NCBI GenBank assembly: GCA_000711775.1
Contig: ARYC01002578.1
Coordinates: 25,687 to 89,686, forward strand
Source: Oxytricha trifallax
Taxonomy: Eukaryota; Ciliophora; Spirotrichea; Sporadotrichida; Oxytrichidae
Length of the DNA stretch: 64,000 nucleotides
Direction of reading: 5' to 3'
Shown: piece after piece, positions 54,558 to 64,000 of the stretch
Layout of the letters: every line of letters starts with the position of its first letter
Numbering within the stretch: the first letter of the stretch is position 1
Made by a program: the position numbers and the translations under genes
Notes under the pieces: generated by a model
Told to the model about the DNA's origin: nothing
Databases searched by the model: none
The model's input: only the letters and a program-made list of their open reading frames with translations

Positions 54558-55333
54558 TCACATTAAAAACTCTTTCGTGAGAGCTGGCTTTTCTTCTACT
54601 TCTTGCTTCTCTCCTCCAAGGTTTCTTCTCTTGCTGCCAGCTCCAGTATCTATGTTCATTGACTCTGGCGGCTAAATATTTGAATAAAGTCTCTTGCTAA
54701 CTTCATGCTTCGTCTGAGACTTTCTCTCTCTGTGAAGCTTCCTCTATTCCTTCATCAAAAAGATGCCAGTACCAGATTTTTCTAAAGAGTTAAGCTACAA
54801 ATCTTACTTGAAATATAAGGGTGCTTCTGCAGCTCTGATAGCCAGCTCTCACTTATCTTGATCCCTGTTTGTCCTTATCTTCTGAAGAGATGCTGTACCC
54901 TTTCTTATGAGATTCCTGAATAATTTCTTTCAAGTAATCACCTTTAATTGTTGCAAGTATACCAAAGAAATAGTTTCTTTCAGGTAGTTATTTGACAACT
55001 GCTTCTAAGTAGGCAGGTACAGAAAAACATCTGGGTCATTCATAGCATCATCATATAAGTTAGTCACTGAGATTTCTGGATAGTTTGGGATCTCTGCAAA
55101 CTTTACATCTTAAGTTTTCAATGCTTTCTTCTCTTCGCAGAGTATGGCTCTAAAAATGAAAGTTTAGTACCTTCCATCGTTGGCAAGAACAAACCAACTA
55201 CATAATCAAGATAAGCAACTTTGAGTTCATTACCTTGCTGCACCAGGTAGCGATGCAAAACCTCCTTGCTTCTAAATCTTTGAATAAATTATTGTGCTTG
55301 CACTCTTTTCATTGCATCATTCATTGACTCCAT
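54558..55333 (-). pseudogene. TBE D 22-kDa ORF, with indels
   Basis: Homologue of the E copy (start MESMNDAMKRVQAQ) with scattered single-base losses, for example near 54988 and 55147, that shift the frame. The Lys-rich C-terminus is present. Confidence 0.65.
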
Positions 55334-55897
55334 CTTGTTTACAGATCTAAGAAATGATATTCAAATTTAAGTTTATTGATTTCAATTATATACCTCTGTA
55401 AAACTTACTATTAAATATGGCATCCTATAGAAGGTCAACCTCTAAGAAGGATATGCAGAAGGTTTTGAGAACTGGTTTCAAACTTGAGAGATTGATATCA
55501 ATTTCTACTGTTATAGTTCCATATTTTTAAATTTAAATTGGTACGTACTTAATTAGGAGCAGCTCCTAAAATACTAGTACTTAATTAGGAGCATTAATTA
55601 AAGCTAGTACTTAATTAGGAGCACCCTAATTTTAATCATAAAATCACAAAATACCTCCTAAAGCAGTACGTACTTAATTAGGTGCACCTCCTAAATCGGT
55701 ACGTACTACAATCAACTTATTATTGAAAGTAAAAATGGTTACTTCCCCACCCATATGTAGAACTGGATCGTCTCTTAACACTCATAATTCTTCTCTAATA
55801 CTCTAAGAACTTCCCTTGAAACTTGTAGGCTTGCAAAGCTCTCATATAAGATCTCAGTTATAGAGGCAATTTTATAATTTTAAATTCAAATTTAAAT

Positions 55898-57340
55898 ATG
55901 AGCGCTAACATTTTAAGAAAAACAACAGAATTCCATCAAACTAAACGAGACTTACCTTTGGCAGCAATAAAAAGTGTGATAGCTGTGAGATGAACTCTCA
56001 TAAAGAACTACCAGAGCTTCACTTGAGGTCTCTGTTATTAAAATAGAAATTAATAATAGAAAATAAATGGCAAACAAGTGTGTGGGAGACAGAGAAGAGG
56101 AGAAAGGTATGAATGAAATTCCTATACAAACTGAAGAAGTAGAAGTATACTTTTGTGAGAAGTGTGAGAGAGACTTCGCTCATAAATCTAGTTGGTATAG
56201 GCATATGAAAGAGCATAGAGAAGCCAAGCCAACAGTATACTTAAAGCACGATAAAATCGACGGAAAGTATGATTGCTTCGAGTGCCATAAGCAGTATGCT
56301 CATACTAGAGATTTAAGGAAGCATCTTTTAAAAGCTCACAGAAAGATTTAGAAATTGAAAAGCATGAAGATGAATTGAAGTACTTAACAAAAGAAAAGCA
56401 AGAGAATCTTCGAAAATGGTAGAGCTCGAACAAGCTTGCGAATCAGAATATATGAGGAAATCACGCAACCTACTAGCATCTGAAATCACAAAGATTATGA
56501 TTAAAATTCAATATAAAAAGATTCCAGTTCTTACCTAAGTTGACCTAGACACTTCACTTTAAAGCTACCTTATATTAGAAGACTCCTTTGATAAGAAAGT
56601 TATCAATGATCATCAGTAGCATACAAGGTGTATCTCTTCAACTATCTCTTAAGTGATGGTAAATATTAGATGGAGTTCACAAATGAGTATCAAGTACTCA
56701 CTCAAGCAAAGTTTAAAAAGTGTAGTTACTTAATCATGATAGATGCTGTTCTCCTTGCCAAGGATCATGTTTCTTACAGACTCCCACTCTATGAAATGAC
56801 CCTCAGAGATTTTATTACTGATCAAAGGAATCATAAGTAGCTTGCTTGATAGCAACTTAAACCTTACAAGGTATAAAAGAGCTACATAAGTTAGGCTTTG
56901 TTCATAGAGATTTGAAACCAGAGAATATTATGATAAACTTCTCAACTGTAAGAGTGACAATTATTGACTTCAACAGAGCATTAAGGGTAGAAGTATCAAG
57001 GCTAGGAAGTGTTATGGGAACTCCAGGCTATTATCCTGAAAGAGAAGACTGGAGAGATGGAGACTATCAATGGGATGTGTGGGCTTTAGCAGCAATAATA
57101 ATAGAGTGCGGTATGCCTCGGAATGATTACTACTCTACAAGGTGTGAGAAAGATGCTAAGTAAAGAATCAAGTAATTTATAGACAAAACCAGAGTATCTC
57201 AATCATTAAAATAAATGACAGAATCAATAATCTTAAAACTAAACTCTAAATCAGACATAACATTAGAGAAGATAGAAGTGTGGTTAAGTAAAATAAACTT
57301 CAGACCTCTCTCAGATGATCCAAAAGTGCATTTTGAGTGA
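55898..57340 (+). pseudogene. TBE D 57-kDa zinc-finger/kinase-like protein, frameshifted near the N-terminus
   Basis: ATG 55898 opens MSANILRKTTEFHQTKRD, which soon hits TGA near 55990. A second frame from ATG 56067 encodes two C2H2 fingers (YFCEKCERDFAHKSSWYRHM and YDCFECHKQYAHTRDLRKHL). The kinase-like half has VHRDLKPENIMINF, IIDFNRALR (DFN not DFG) and GTPGYYPEREDW with WDVWALAA. The stop is TGA 57338-57340. Confidence 0.75.
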
Positions 57341-57459
57341 TTAAATTAAATACATTTACTATAGATTTCACATTAAAACCTATAAATAACCCAAACCACT
57401 AACAAATTCAATACAAATCAAAGCACTTATAAACCTCATTTAGGGGTTTAGGGGTTTTG

Positions 57460-59782
57460 ATTGCTGTAATTGAAGATCTTCAGGATGATAAAGCAAAACT
57501 TGAAGTGACATCGATAGCTATAATTGAAGATCTTCAGGATGATAAAGCAAAACTTGAAGTGACATCGATAGCTATAATTGAAGATCTTCAGGATGATAAT
57601 GCAAAGCTATAAGTGACAACGATTGCAATAATTGAAGATCTTCAGGATGATAAAGCAAATCTAGAAGTGACAACGATTGCTGTAATTGAAGATATTCAGG
57701 ATAATTAAGCAAAGCTAGAAGTGACAACGATTGCTGTAATTGAAGATCATCAGGATGATAAAGCAAAGCTATAAGTGACGACAATTGCTGTAATTGAAGA
57801 TCATCAGGATGATAAAGCAAAACTAGAAGTGACAACGATTGTTGTAATTGAAGATATTCAGGATGATAAAGCTAAACTAGAAGTGACAACGATTGCAGTA
57901 ATTGAAGTTCTTCAGGATGTTAAAGCAAAGCAATTAGTGACAACTATCGCTGTTATTGAAGATCTTCAGGATGATTCAGCAAAGCTAGAAGCGATAACGA
58001 TTGCTGTAATTGAAGTTCTTCTGGATAATAAAGCAAAGCAATTAGTGACAAGTATCGCTGTAATTGAAGTGCTTTAGGATGATAAAGCAAAGCAATTAGT
58101 GATAAGTATCGCTGTAATTGAAGTGCTTTAGGATGATACAGCAAAGCTAGAAGTGACAACGATTGCTGTAATTGAATTTCTTCAGGATAATAAAGCAAAA
58201 CTAGAAGCGACAACGATTGCTTTGATTGAAGTTCTTCAGGATGATACAGAAAAGCTAGAAGTGACATCGATTGCTGTTATTGAAGATCTTCAGGATGATA
58301 CAGAAAAGCTAGAAGTGACATCGATTGCTGTAATTGAAGATCTTCAGGATGATAAAGCAAAACTAGAAGTTAAGACGATTGCAGTTATTGAAGATCTTCA
58401 GGATGATATAGCAAAACTTGAAGTGACATCGATAGCTGTATTTGAAGATATTCAGGATGATAAAGCAAAACTAGAAGTGACATCAATTGCTGTAATTGAA
58501 GATGATCAGGATGAAAAAGCAAATCTAGAAGTGACATCGATAGCTATAATTGAAGATATTCAGGATGATAAAGCAAATCTAGAAGTGACAACGATTGCTG
58601 TAATTGAAGATCTTTAGGATGATAAAGCAAAGCTAGAAGTGACAACGATTGCTGTAATTGAAGATCTTCAGGATAATTAAGCAAAGCTAGAAGTGACAAC
58701 GATTGCTGTAATTGAAGATCTTAAGGATAATTAAGCAAAACTTGAAGTGACAACGATTGCTGTAATTGAAGGTCTTCAGGATGATAAAGCAAATCTAGAA
58801 GTGACAACGATTGCTGTAATTAAAGATCTTCAGGATAATAAAGCAAATCTAGAAGTGACAACGATTGCTGTAATTGAAGATCTTCAGGATGATAAAGCAA
58901 ATCTAGAAGTGACATCAATTGCTGTAATTGAAGATCTTCAGGATGATAAAGCAAAACTTGAAGTGACATCGATTGCTGTAATTGATGATCTTCAGGATAA
59001 TAATGCAAAACTTGAAGTGACATCGATAGCTATAATTGAAGATCTTCAGGATGATATAGCAAAACTAGAAGTTAAGACGATTGCAGTAATTGAAGATCAT
59101 CAGGATGATACAGCAAAGCCAGAAGTGACATCGATTGCTGTAATTGATGATCTTCAGGATGATAATGCAAATCTAGAAGTGACATCGATTGCTGTAATTG
59201 AAGATCTTTAGGATGATAAAGCAAAACTAGAAGTTAAGACGATTGCAGTAATTGAAGATATTCAGGATGATAATGCAAAGCTATAAGTGACGACGATTCC
59301 AGTAATTGAAGATCTTCAGGATGATAAAGCAAAACTTGAAGTGACATCGATAGCTATAATTGAAGATATTCAGGATGATAATGCAAAGCTATAAGTACAA
59401 CGATGCTATATTTGAAGATCTTCAGGATGATAAAGCAAAGCTAGAAGTGACGACGATTGCTGTAATTGAAGAACTTCAGGATAATTAAGCAAAGCTAGAA
59501 GTGACGAAAATTGCTGTAATTGAAGAACTTCAGGATAATTAAGCAAAGCTAGAAGTGACGACGATTGCTGTATCTGTAGATCTTCAAGATGATAAAGAAG
59601 GGCTAGAAGTGACGACGATTGCTGTAATTGAAGAACTTCAGGATGATAAAGCAAAGCTAGAAATGAGTATGATTGCTGTAATTGAAGAACTTCAGGATAA
59701 TTAAGAAAAGCTAGAAGTGACGACGATTGCTGTAATTGAAGAACTTCAGGATAATTAAGCAAAGCTAGAAGTGACAACGATT
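57460..59782 (+). repeat. 54-bp tandem array, about 43 units, coding an 18-residue repeat
   Basis: Head-to-tail 54-bp units. With TAA/TAG as Gln the plus frame is open almost throughout and repeats AVIEDLQDDKAKLEVTTI with changes such as D to H or I and K to N. Many differences between units are synonymous (AAA/AAG Lys, CTT/CTA Leu, GTA/GTT Val), which suggests selection on the protein rather than plain satellite drift. One unit near 59390-59412 has lost bases and shifts the frame. The acidic and basic residues alternate with Val/Ile/Leu as in a helical solenoid or coiled coil. The gene's ends are not in the window. It is interrupted by TBE E and bordered by TBE D. Confidence 0.85.
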
Positions 59783-59863
59783 CAAAACCCCAAAACCCCT
59801 AAATGAGGTTTATAAGTGCTTTGATTTGTAGGGAATTTGTTAGTGGTTGGGGTTTTTAATTAA

Positions 59864-60891
59864 ATGCGAGACAAAAATAGCAAGCTTTTGGGGTCTATAT
59901 ATGATGAATAGTATATAGATTTAGTGTTTAAACTGCGTTATGGATGTGATATATAAAGTGAATAACTCAAACCAGTACTGAACTATAAGTCTATTACACT
60001 GCTCTTTAAGCGTAGTCCCTCAACTGTTCGTTCTCACTGCTTGAAAGCTGTAAAATTAAAGCAATAATAGCTGAATTCTTAGCCTAAGAGGAAGTCTAAG
60101 TTTCTATAGAAGCATATTGACTATCTTATTAATGAAAAAACTTTGAAGTATTGGGCTCACTTCTCTCTCGACTAACGAGCTGTTATGTTTCATCGCCAGT
60201 TCCCTGAGTTGAAGATCTCTGCATAGTCTGTTGCAAATATTTATAAATGAAACGGTATCTCTTACAAAGGTGTAAATCGTATCAAGAGAGTAATTGATTT
60301 CACTCTGCCATTTTACAACAACAACTTAAATTATATTTATAATTAAATGCAGAGAGCCTAATAGAATAATATTAAGTTTATTCATGCTGACGAGGCTGTG
60401 TTTACATTCAACACTTTCATTTAGAAGTCTTGGTATAAGAGGCATAGCAACATAGAAGTATATGAATAGAAAGTCAAGGTATTAAACAATGGCTATTCTT
60501 GGAGGAATTAGCGAGGATACTGGTTTAGAAACTTATCTTATTCATCCTCGCTCTATTAAGACAGAGTAGTATATAAATTCTTAGAACAGCTGAGAGAGAA
60601 GTACCCTGAATAAGAGATTATACTATTCGTTGATAATCTTTCTGTTCATAATACCAAAGAAACAAGGAAGAGTTATGAACAACTTAGAATAACGCCAGTG
60701 TTCAACGTACCTTACAGTCCATAGTTTAATGGAATGAGTTCTACTGGGGAATACTAAAAGGTCATTAAAAGAAACTGCTGCTATACCACCTGGTGCATGA
60801 CCTACCTATTGATACAGTCGATTTTATAAAAAGTTCAGCTAAGAGAGTTGATAATTAGTTGGCATATAAGTGTGCTAAAGAAGGAGAGTGA
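59864..60891 (+). pseudogene. TBE E 42-kDa transposase, frameshifts and one TGA
   Basis: ATG 59864 opens MRDKNSKLLGSIYDE. The catalytic regions HADEAVFTF, ILFVDNLSVH and SP-FNG-EFYW are present. A TGA at 60248-60250 sits in IYK-TGA-NGISYKG, one codon away from the TGA of A-C. An extra base near 60490 and losses near 60578 and 60733 break the frame. Confidence 0.8.
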
Positions 60892-60935
60892 ATGTATATA
60901 AATAAGTTTTAGAGTTAAGTTAATGAATATTTAAG

Positions 60936-61713
60936 TCACATTAAAAACTCTTTCGTGAGAGCTGGCTTTTCTTCTACTTCTTGCTTCTCTCCTCCAAGGT
61001 TTCTTCTCTTGCTGCCAGCTCCAGTATCTATGTTCATTGACTCTGGCGGCTAAATATTTGAATAAAGTCTCTTGCTAACTTCATGCTTCGTCTGAGACTT
61101 TCTCTCTCTGTGAAGCTTCCTCTATTCCTTCATCAAAAAGATGCCAGTACCAGATTTTTCTAAAGAGTTAAGCTACAAATCTTACTTGAAATATAAGGGT
61201 GCTTCTGCAGCTCTGATAGCCAGCTCTCACTTATCTTGATCCCTTGTTTGTCCTTATCTTCTGAAGAGATGCTGTACCTTTTCTTATGAGATTCTTTTAT
61301 AATTTCTTTCAAGTAATCACCTTTAATTGTTGCAAGAATGCCTAAGAAATAGTTTTTTTCAGGTAGTTTATTTGACAACTGCTTCTTAGTAGGCAGGTAC
61401 AGCGAAACCTCTGGGTCATTCATAGCATCATCATATAAGTTAGTCACTGAGATTTCGGATAGTTTGGGATCTCTGCAAACTTTATATCTTAAGTTTTCAA
61501 TGCTTTCTTCTCTTCGCAGAGTATGGCTCTTAGAAATGAAATTTTAAGACCTTCCATCGTTGGCAAGAACAAACCAACTACATAATCAAGATTAGCCATT
61601 CTGAGTTCATTACCTTGCTGCACCAGGTAGCGATGCACATCCTCTTTGCTTCTAAATCTTTGAATTAATTCTTGTGCTTGCACTCTTTTCATTGCATCAT
61701 TCATTGACTCCAT
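60936..61713 (-). pseudogene. TBE E 22-kDa ORF, minor indels
   Basis: MESMNDAMKRVQAQELIQ, then VVGLFLPTMEGLKISFLRAI and LSNKLPEKNYFLGILATIK, show the same protein as in A-C. Shifts near 61490 and 61458 split it. The TGA seen in A-C is a sense codon here. Confidence 0.7.
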
Positions 61714-62281
61714 CTTGTTTACAGATCTAAGAAATGATATTCAAATTTAAGTTTATTGATTTCAATTATTTACCTCTGTAAAACTTACTATTAAATATGG
61801 GCATCCTATAGGAGGTCGACCTCTAAGAAGGATATGGAGAAGGTTTAGTGAACTGGTTTCAAACTTGAGAGATTGATATCAATTTCTACTGTTATAGTTC
61901 CATATTTTTAAATTTAAATTGGTACGTGCTTAATTAGGAGCAGCTCCTAAAATGCTAGTATCTTATTAGGAGCATTAATTAAAGCTAGTACTTCATTAGG
62001 AGCACCCTAATTTTAATCATAAAATCACAAAATACCTCCTAAAGCATTGGTACGTACTTAATTAGGTGCACCTCCTAAATCGGTATGTACTTTAATCAAC
62101 TTATTATTGAAAGTAAAAATAGTTACTTCCTCACCCATATGTAGAGCTGGATCGTCACTTAACACTAATAATTCTTCTCTAATACTCTAAGAACTTCCCT
62201 TGAAACTTGTAGGCTTGCAAAGCTCTCATATAAGCTCTCAGTTATAGGGGAAGTTTTATAATTTTAAATTCAAATTTAAAT

Positions 62282-63720
62282 ATGAGCGCTAACATTTTAA
62301 GAAAAACAACAACACTTCAATCAAACTAAACGAGACTTACCTTTGGCAGCAATAAAAAGTGTGATAGCTGTGAGATGAACTCTCATAAGGAACTACCAGA
62401 GCTATCACTTGAGGTCTCTGTTATTAAAATAGAAATTAGTAATAGAAAATAAATGGCAAACAAGTGTGTGGGAGACAGAGAGGAGGAGAAAGGTATTAAT
62501 TAAATTCTATACAAACTGAAGAAGTAGAAGTATACTTTTGTGAGAAGTGTGAGAGAGACTTCGCTCATAAATCTAGTTGGTATAGGCATATGAAAGAACA
62601 TAAAGAAGCCAAGCCAACAGTATACTTAAAGCACGATAAAATCGACGGAAAGTATGATTGCTTCGAGTTCCATAAGCAGTATGCTCATACTAGAGATTTA
62701 AGGAAGCATCTTTTAAAAGCTCAAAAGAAAGATTTAGAGATTGAAAAGCATGAAGATGAATTGAAGCTACTTAACAAAAGAAAAGCAAGAGAATCTTCGA
62801 AAATGTAGAGCTCGAACAAGCTTGTGAATCAGAACATGTGAGGAAATCACGCAACCTACTAGCATCTGAAATCACAAAGATTATGATTAAAATTCAATAT
62901 AAAAAGTTTCCTGTTCTTGCCTAAGTTGACCTAGACACTTCACTTTAAAGCTACCTTATATTAGAAGATTCCTTTGATAAGAAAGTTATCAATGATCATC
63001 AGTATGCATACAAGGTGTATCCCTTCAAGTATCTCTTAAGTGATGATAAATATTAGATGGAGTTCACAAATGAGTATCAAGTACTCACTAAGCAAAGTTT
63101 AAAGAGTGTAGTTACTTAATCAAGCTAGATGCTGTTCTCCTTGCCAAGGATCATGTTGCTTTCAGACTCCCACTCTATGAAATGACCCTCAGAGATTTTT
63201 TTACTGATCAAAGGAATCATAAGTAGCTTGCTTTGATTGCAACTTAAACCTTACAAGGTATAAAAGAGCTACATAAGTTAGGCTTTGTTCATAGAGATTT
63301 GAAACCAGAGAATATTATGATAAACTTCTCACCTGTAAGAGTGACAATTATTGACTTCAACAGAGCATTAAGGGTAGAAGTATCAAGGCTAGGAAGTTAT
63401 GGGAACTCCAGGCTATTATCCTGAAAGAGAAGACTGGAGAGATGGAGACTATCAATGGGATGTGTGGGCTTTAGCAGCAATACTAATAGAGTGCGATATG
63501 CCTCGGAATGATTACTACTCTACAAGGTGTGAGAAAGATGCTAAGTAAAGAATCAAGTAATTTATAGACAAAACCAGAGCATTTCAATCATTAAAATAAA
63601 TGGCAGAATCAATAATCTTAAAACCAAACTCTAGATCAGACATAACATTAGAGAAGATAGAGTTGTGGTTAAGTAAAATAAACTTCAGATCTTCTCTCAT
63701 GATCCAAAAGTGCATTTTGA
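62282..63720 (+). pseudogene. TBE E 57-kDa zinc-finger/kinase-like protein, frameshifted
   Basis: Same organisation as in D: C2H2 fingers (YFCEKCERDFAHKSSWYRHM; in the second finger the second Cys is Phe, YDCFEFHKQ), then VHRDLKPENIMINF, IIDFNRALR, a damaged LGS-MGTPGYYP with bases missing near 63398, and WDVWALAA. The final TGA seen in D is changed (GAGAGA), so the frame runs on. Confidence 0.75.
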
Positions 63721-63843
63721 GAGATTAAATAAAATACATTTACTAAAGATTTCACATTAAAACCTATTAATAACCCAAACCACTAACATATTTAATACAA
63801 ATCAAAGAACTTATAAACCTCATTTAGGGGTTAAGGGGTTTTG

Positions 63844-64000
63844 ATTGCTGTAATTGAAGATCTTCAGGATGATAAAGCAAATCTAGAAGTGACATCGATT
63901 GCTGTAATTGAAGATCATGAGGATGATACAGCAAAAATAGAAGTGACATCGATAGCTATAATTGAAGATATTCAGGATGATAATGCAAAGCTATAAGTGA
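63844..64000 (+). repeat. 54-bp array resumes after TBE E
   Basis: About three further units of the same 54-bp, 18-residue repeat, in the phase expected if TBE E were removed; it runs off the window end. Confidence 0.9.

Larger units (their letters stand above)
54336..57459 (+). mobile_element. TBE D, left part missing (second subfamily)
   Basis: Begins inside the transposase gene just before the third catalytic region (…FNGIEFYWGILKGHYKK) and continues to a normal right terminus at 57459, followed by ATT and the 54-bp repeat array. It is clearly diverged from A-C but close to TBE E, so it belongs to a second TBE subfamily. The missing left part is replaced by TBE C. Confidence 0.9.
59783..63843 (+). 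mobile_element. TBE E, complete, inserted in the 54-bp array
   Basis: 4061 bp with C4A4 inverted ends (CAAAACCCCAAAACCCC at the left; the right end is slightly degenerate, TTAAGGGGTTTTG) and the ATT target duplication at 59780-59782 and 63844-63846. Three genes are in standard order. It belongs to the same subfamily as D. Removing it with one ATT restores a normal 54-bp unit. Confidence 0.95.

Noticed and set aside
57572..59777. Minus-strand Leu/Gln-rich frames across the 54-bp array
   Set aside because: Also open, but differences between units look synonymous in the plus frame rather than this one, and the plus frame gives a balanced helical repeat.
57460..59782. CRISPR-like array
   Set aside because: Units are contiguous with no spacers, and the organism is a eukaryote.
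1..64000. tRNA, rRNA and snRNA genes
   Set aside because: None recognised on reading either strand, although a covariance-model scan could not be run.

Overview
This window is germline (micronuclear) DNA of a spirotrichous ciliate, most likely Oxytricha trifallax or a close relative. Four signs support this. The DNA is very AT-rich. Protein-coding frames read through TAA and TAG as glutamine and stop only at TGA. Genes are cut into macronuclear-destined segments (MDSs) by short AT-rich internal eliminated sequences (IESs) bounded by short direct repeats (pointers). Five transposons end in C4A4 telomere-like inverted repeats and carry the three genes typical of Oxytricha telomere-bearing elements (TBEs). 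For some 29 junctions I could find the pointer, and removing one pointer copy plus the IES restores the reading frame, often restoring a conserved protein motif.

Layout. 1-9648 (+): 3' part of a long coiled-coil gene with at least seven IESs; one is 5.1 kb long, has a 12-bp pointer, and contains a frameshifted relic gene that is itself split by a small inverted-repeat element with an 8-bp target duplication. 11231-18047 (-): four tandem paralogues of an unrecognised ~150-residue protein on a ~2.1-kb repeating unit, apparently without IESs. 19735-20699 (-): histone chaperone ASF1. 21252-26263 (+): VPS39/VAM6 of the HOPS tethering complex. 26764-27569 (+): RNA polymerase subunit RPB8. 27819-39713 (-): exosome helicase MTR4 in at least 12 MDSs. 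One MTR4 IES is 7.6 kb and holds two complete foreign genes, a tandem CCCH zinc-finger (TIS11/TTP-type) gene and an SCP/NIF-type CTD phosphatase gene. The phosphatase is split in turn by a 402-bp near-perfect foldback element whose target duplication serves as the pointer. 40137-40966 (+): ALG14-like glycosyltransferase subunit. 40963 onward (+): TAM41 CDP-diacylglycerol synthase, interrupted by a complete TBE.

41545-64000 is repeat territory. Three nearly identical TBEs (A, B, C) alternate with two copies of the same 236-bp TAM41 MDS in a ~4.34-kb tandem arrangement. TBE C lacks its last few bases and is fused to the interior of a second TBE subfamily (D). A 54-bp tandem array follows, encoding an 18-residue repeat. 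TBE E (same subfamily as D) sits in the array with a clean ATT target duplication, and the array resumes to the window end.

The most notable biology is the several levels of nesting: gene within IES within gene, transposon within IES, and transposon acting as an IES. During macronuclear development the TBEs, the foldback element and the small IESs must be excised precisely, while the nested genes must also be released from the large IESs. Exact MDS ends and start codons are provisional because no macronuclear sequence was available for comparison.
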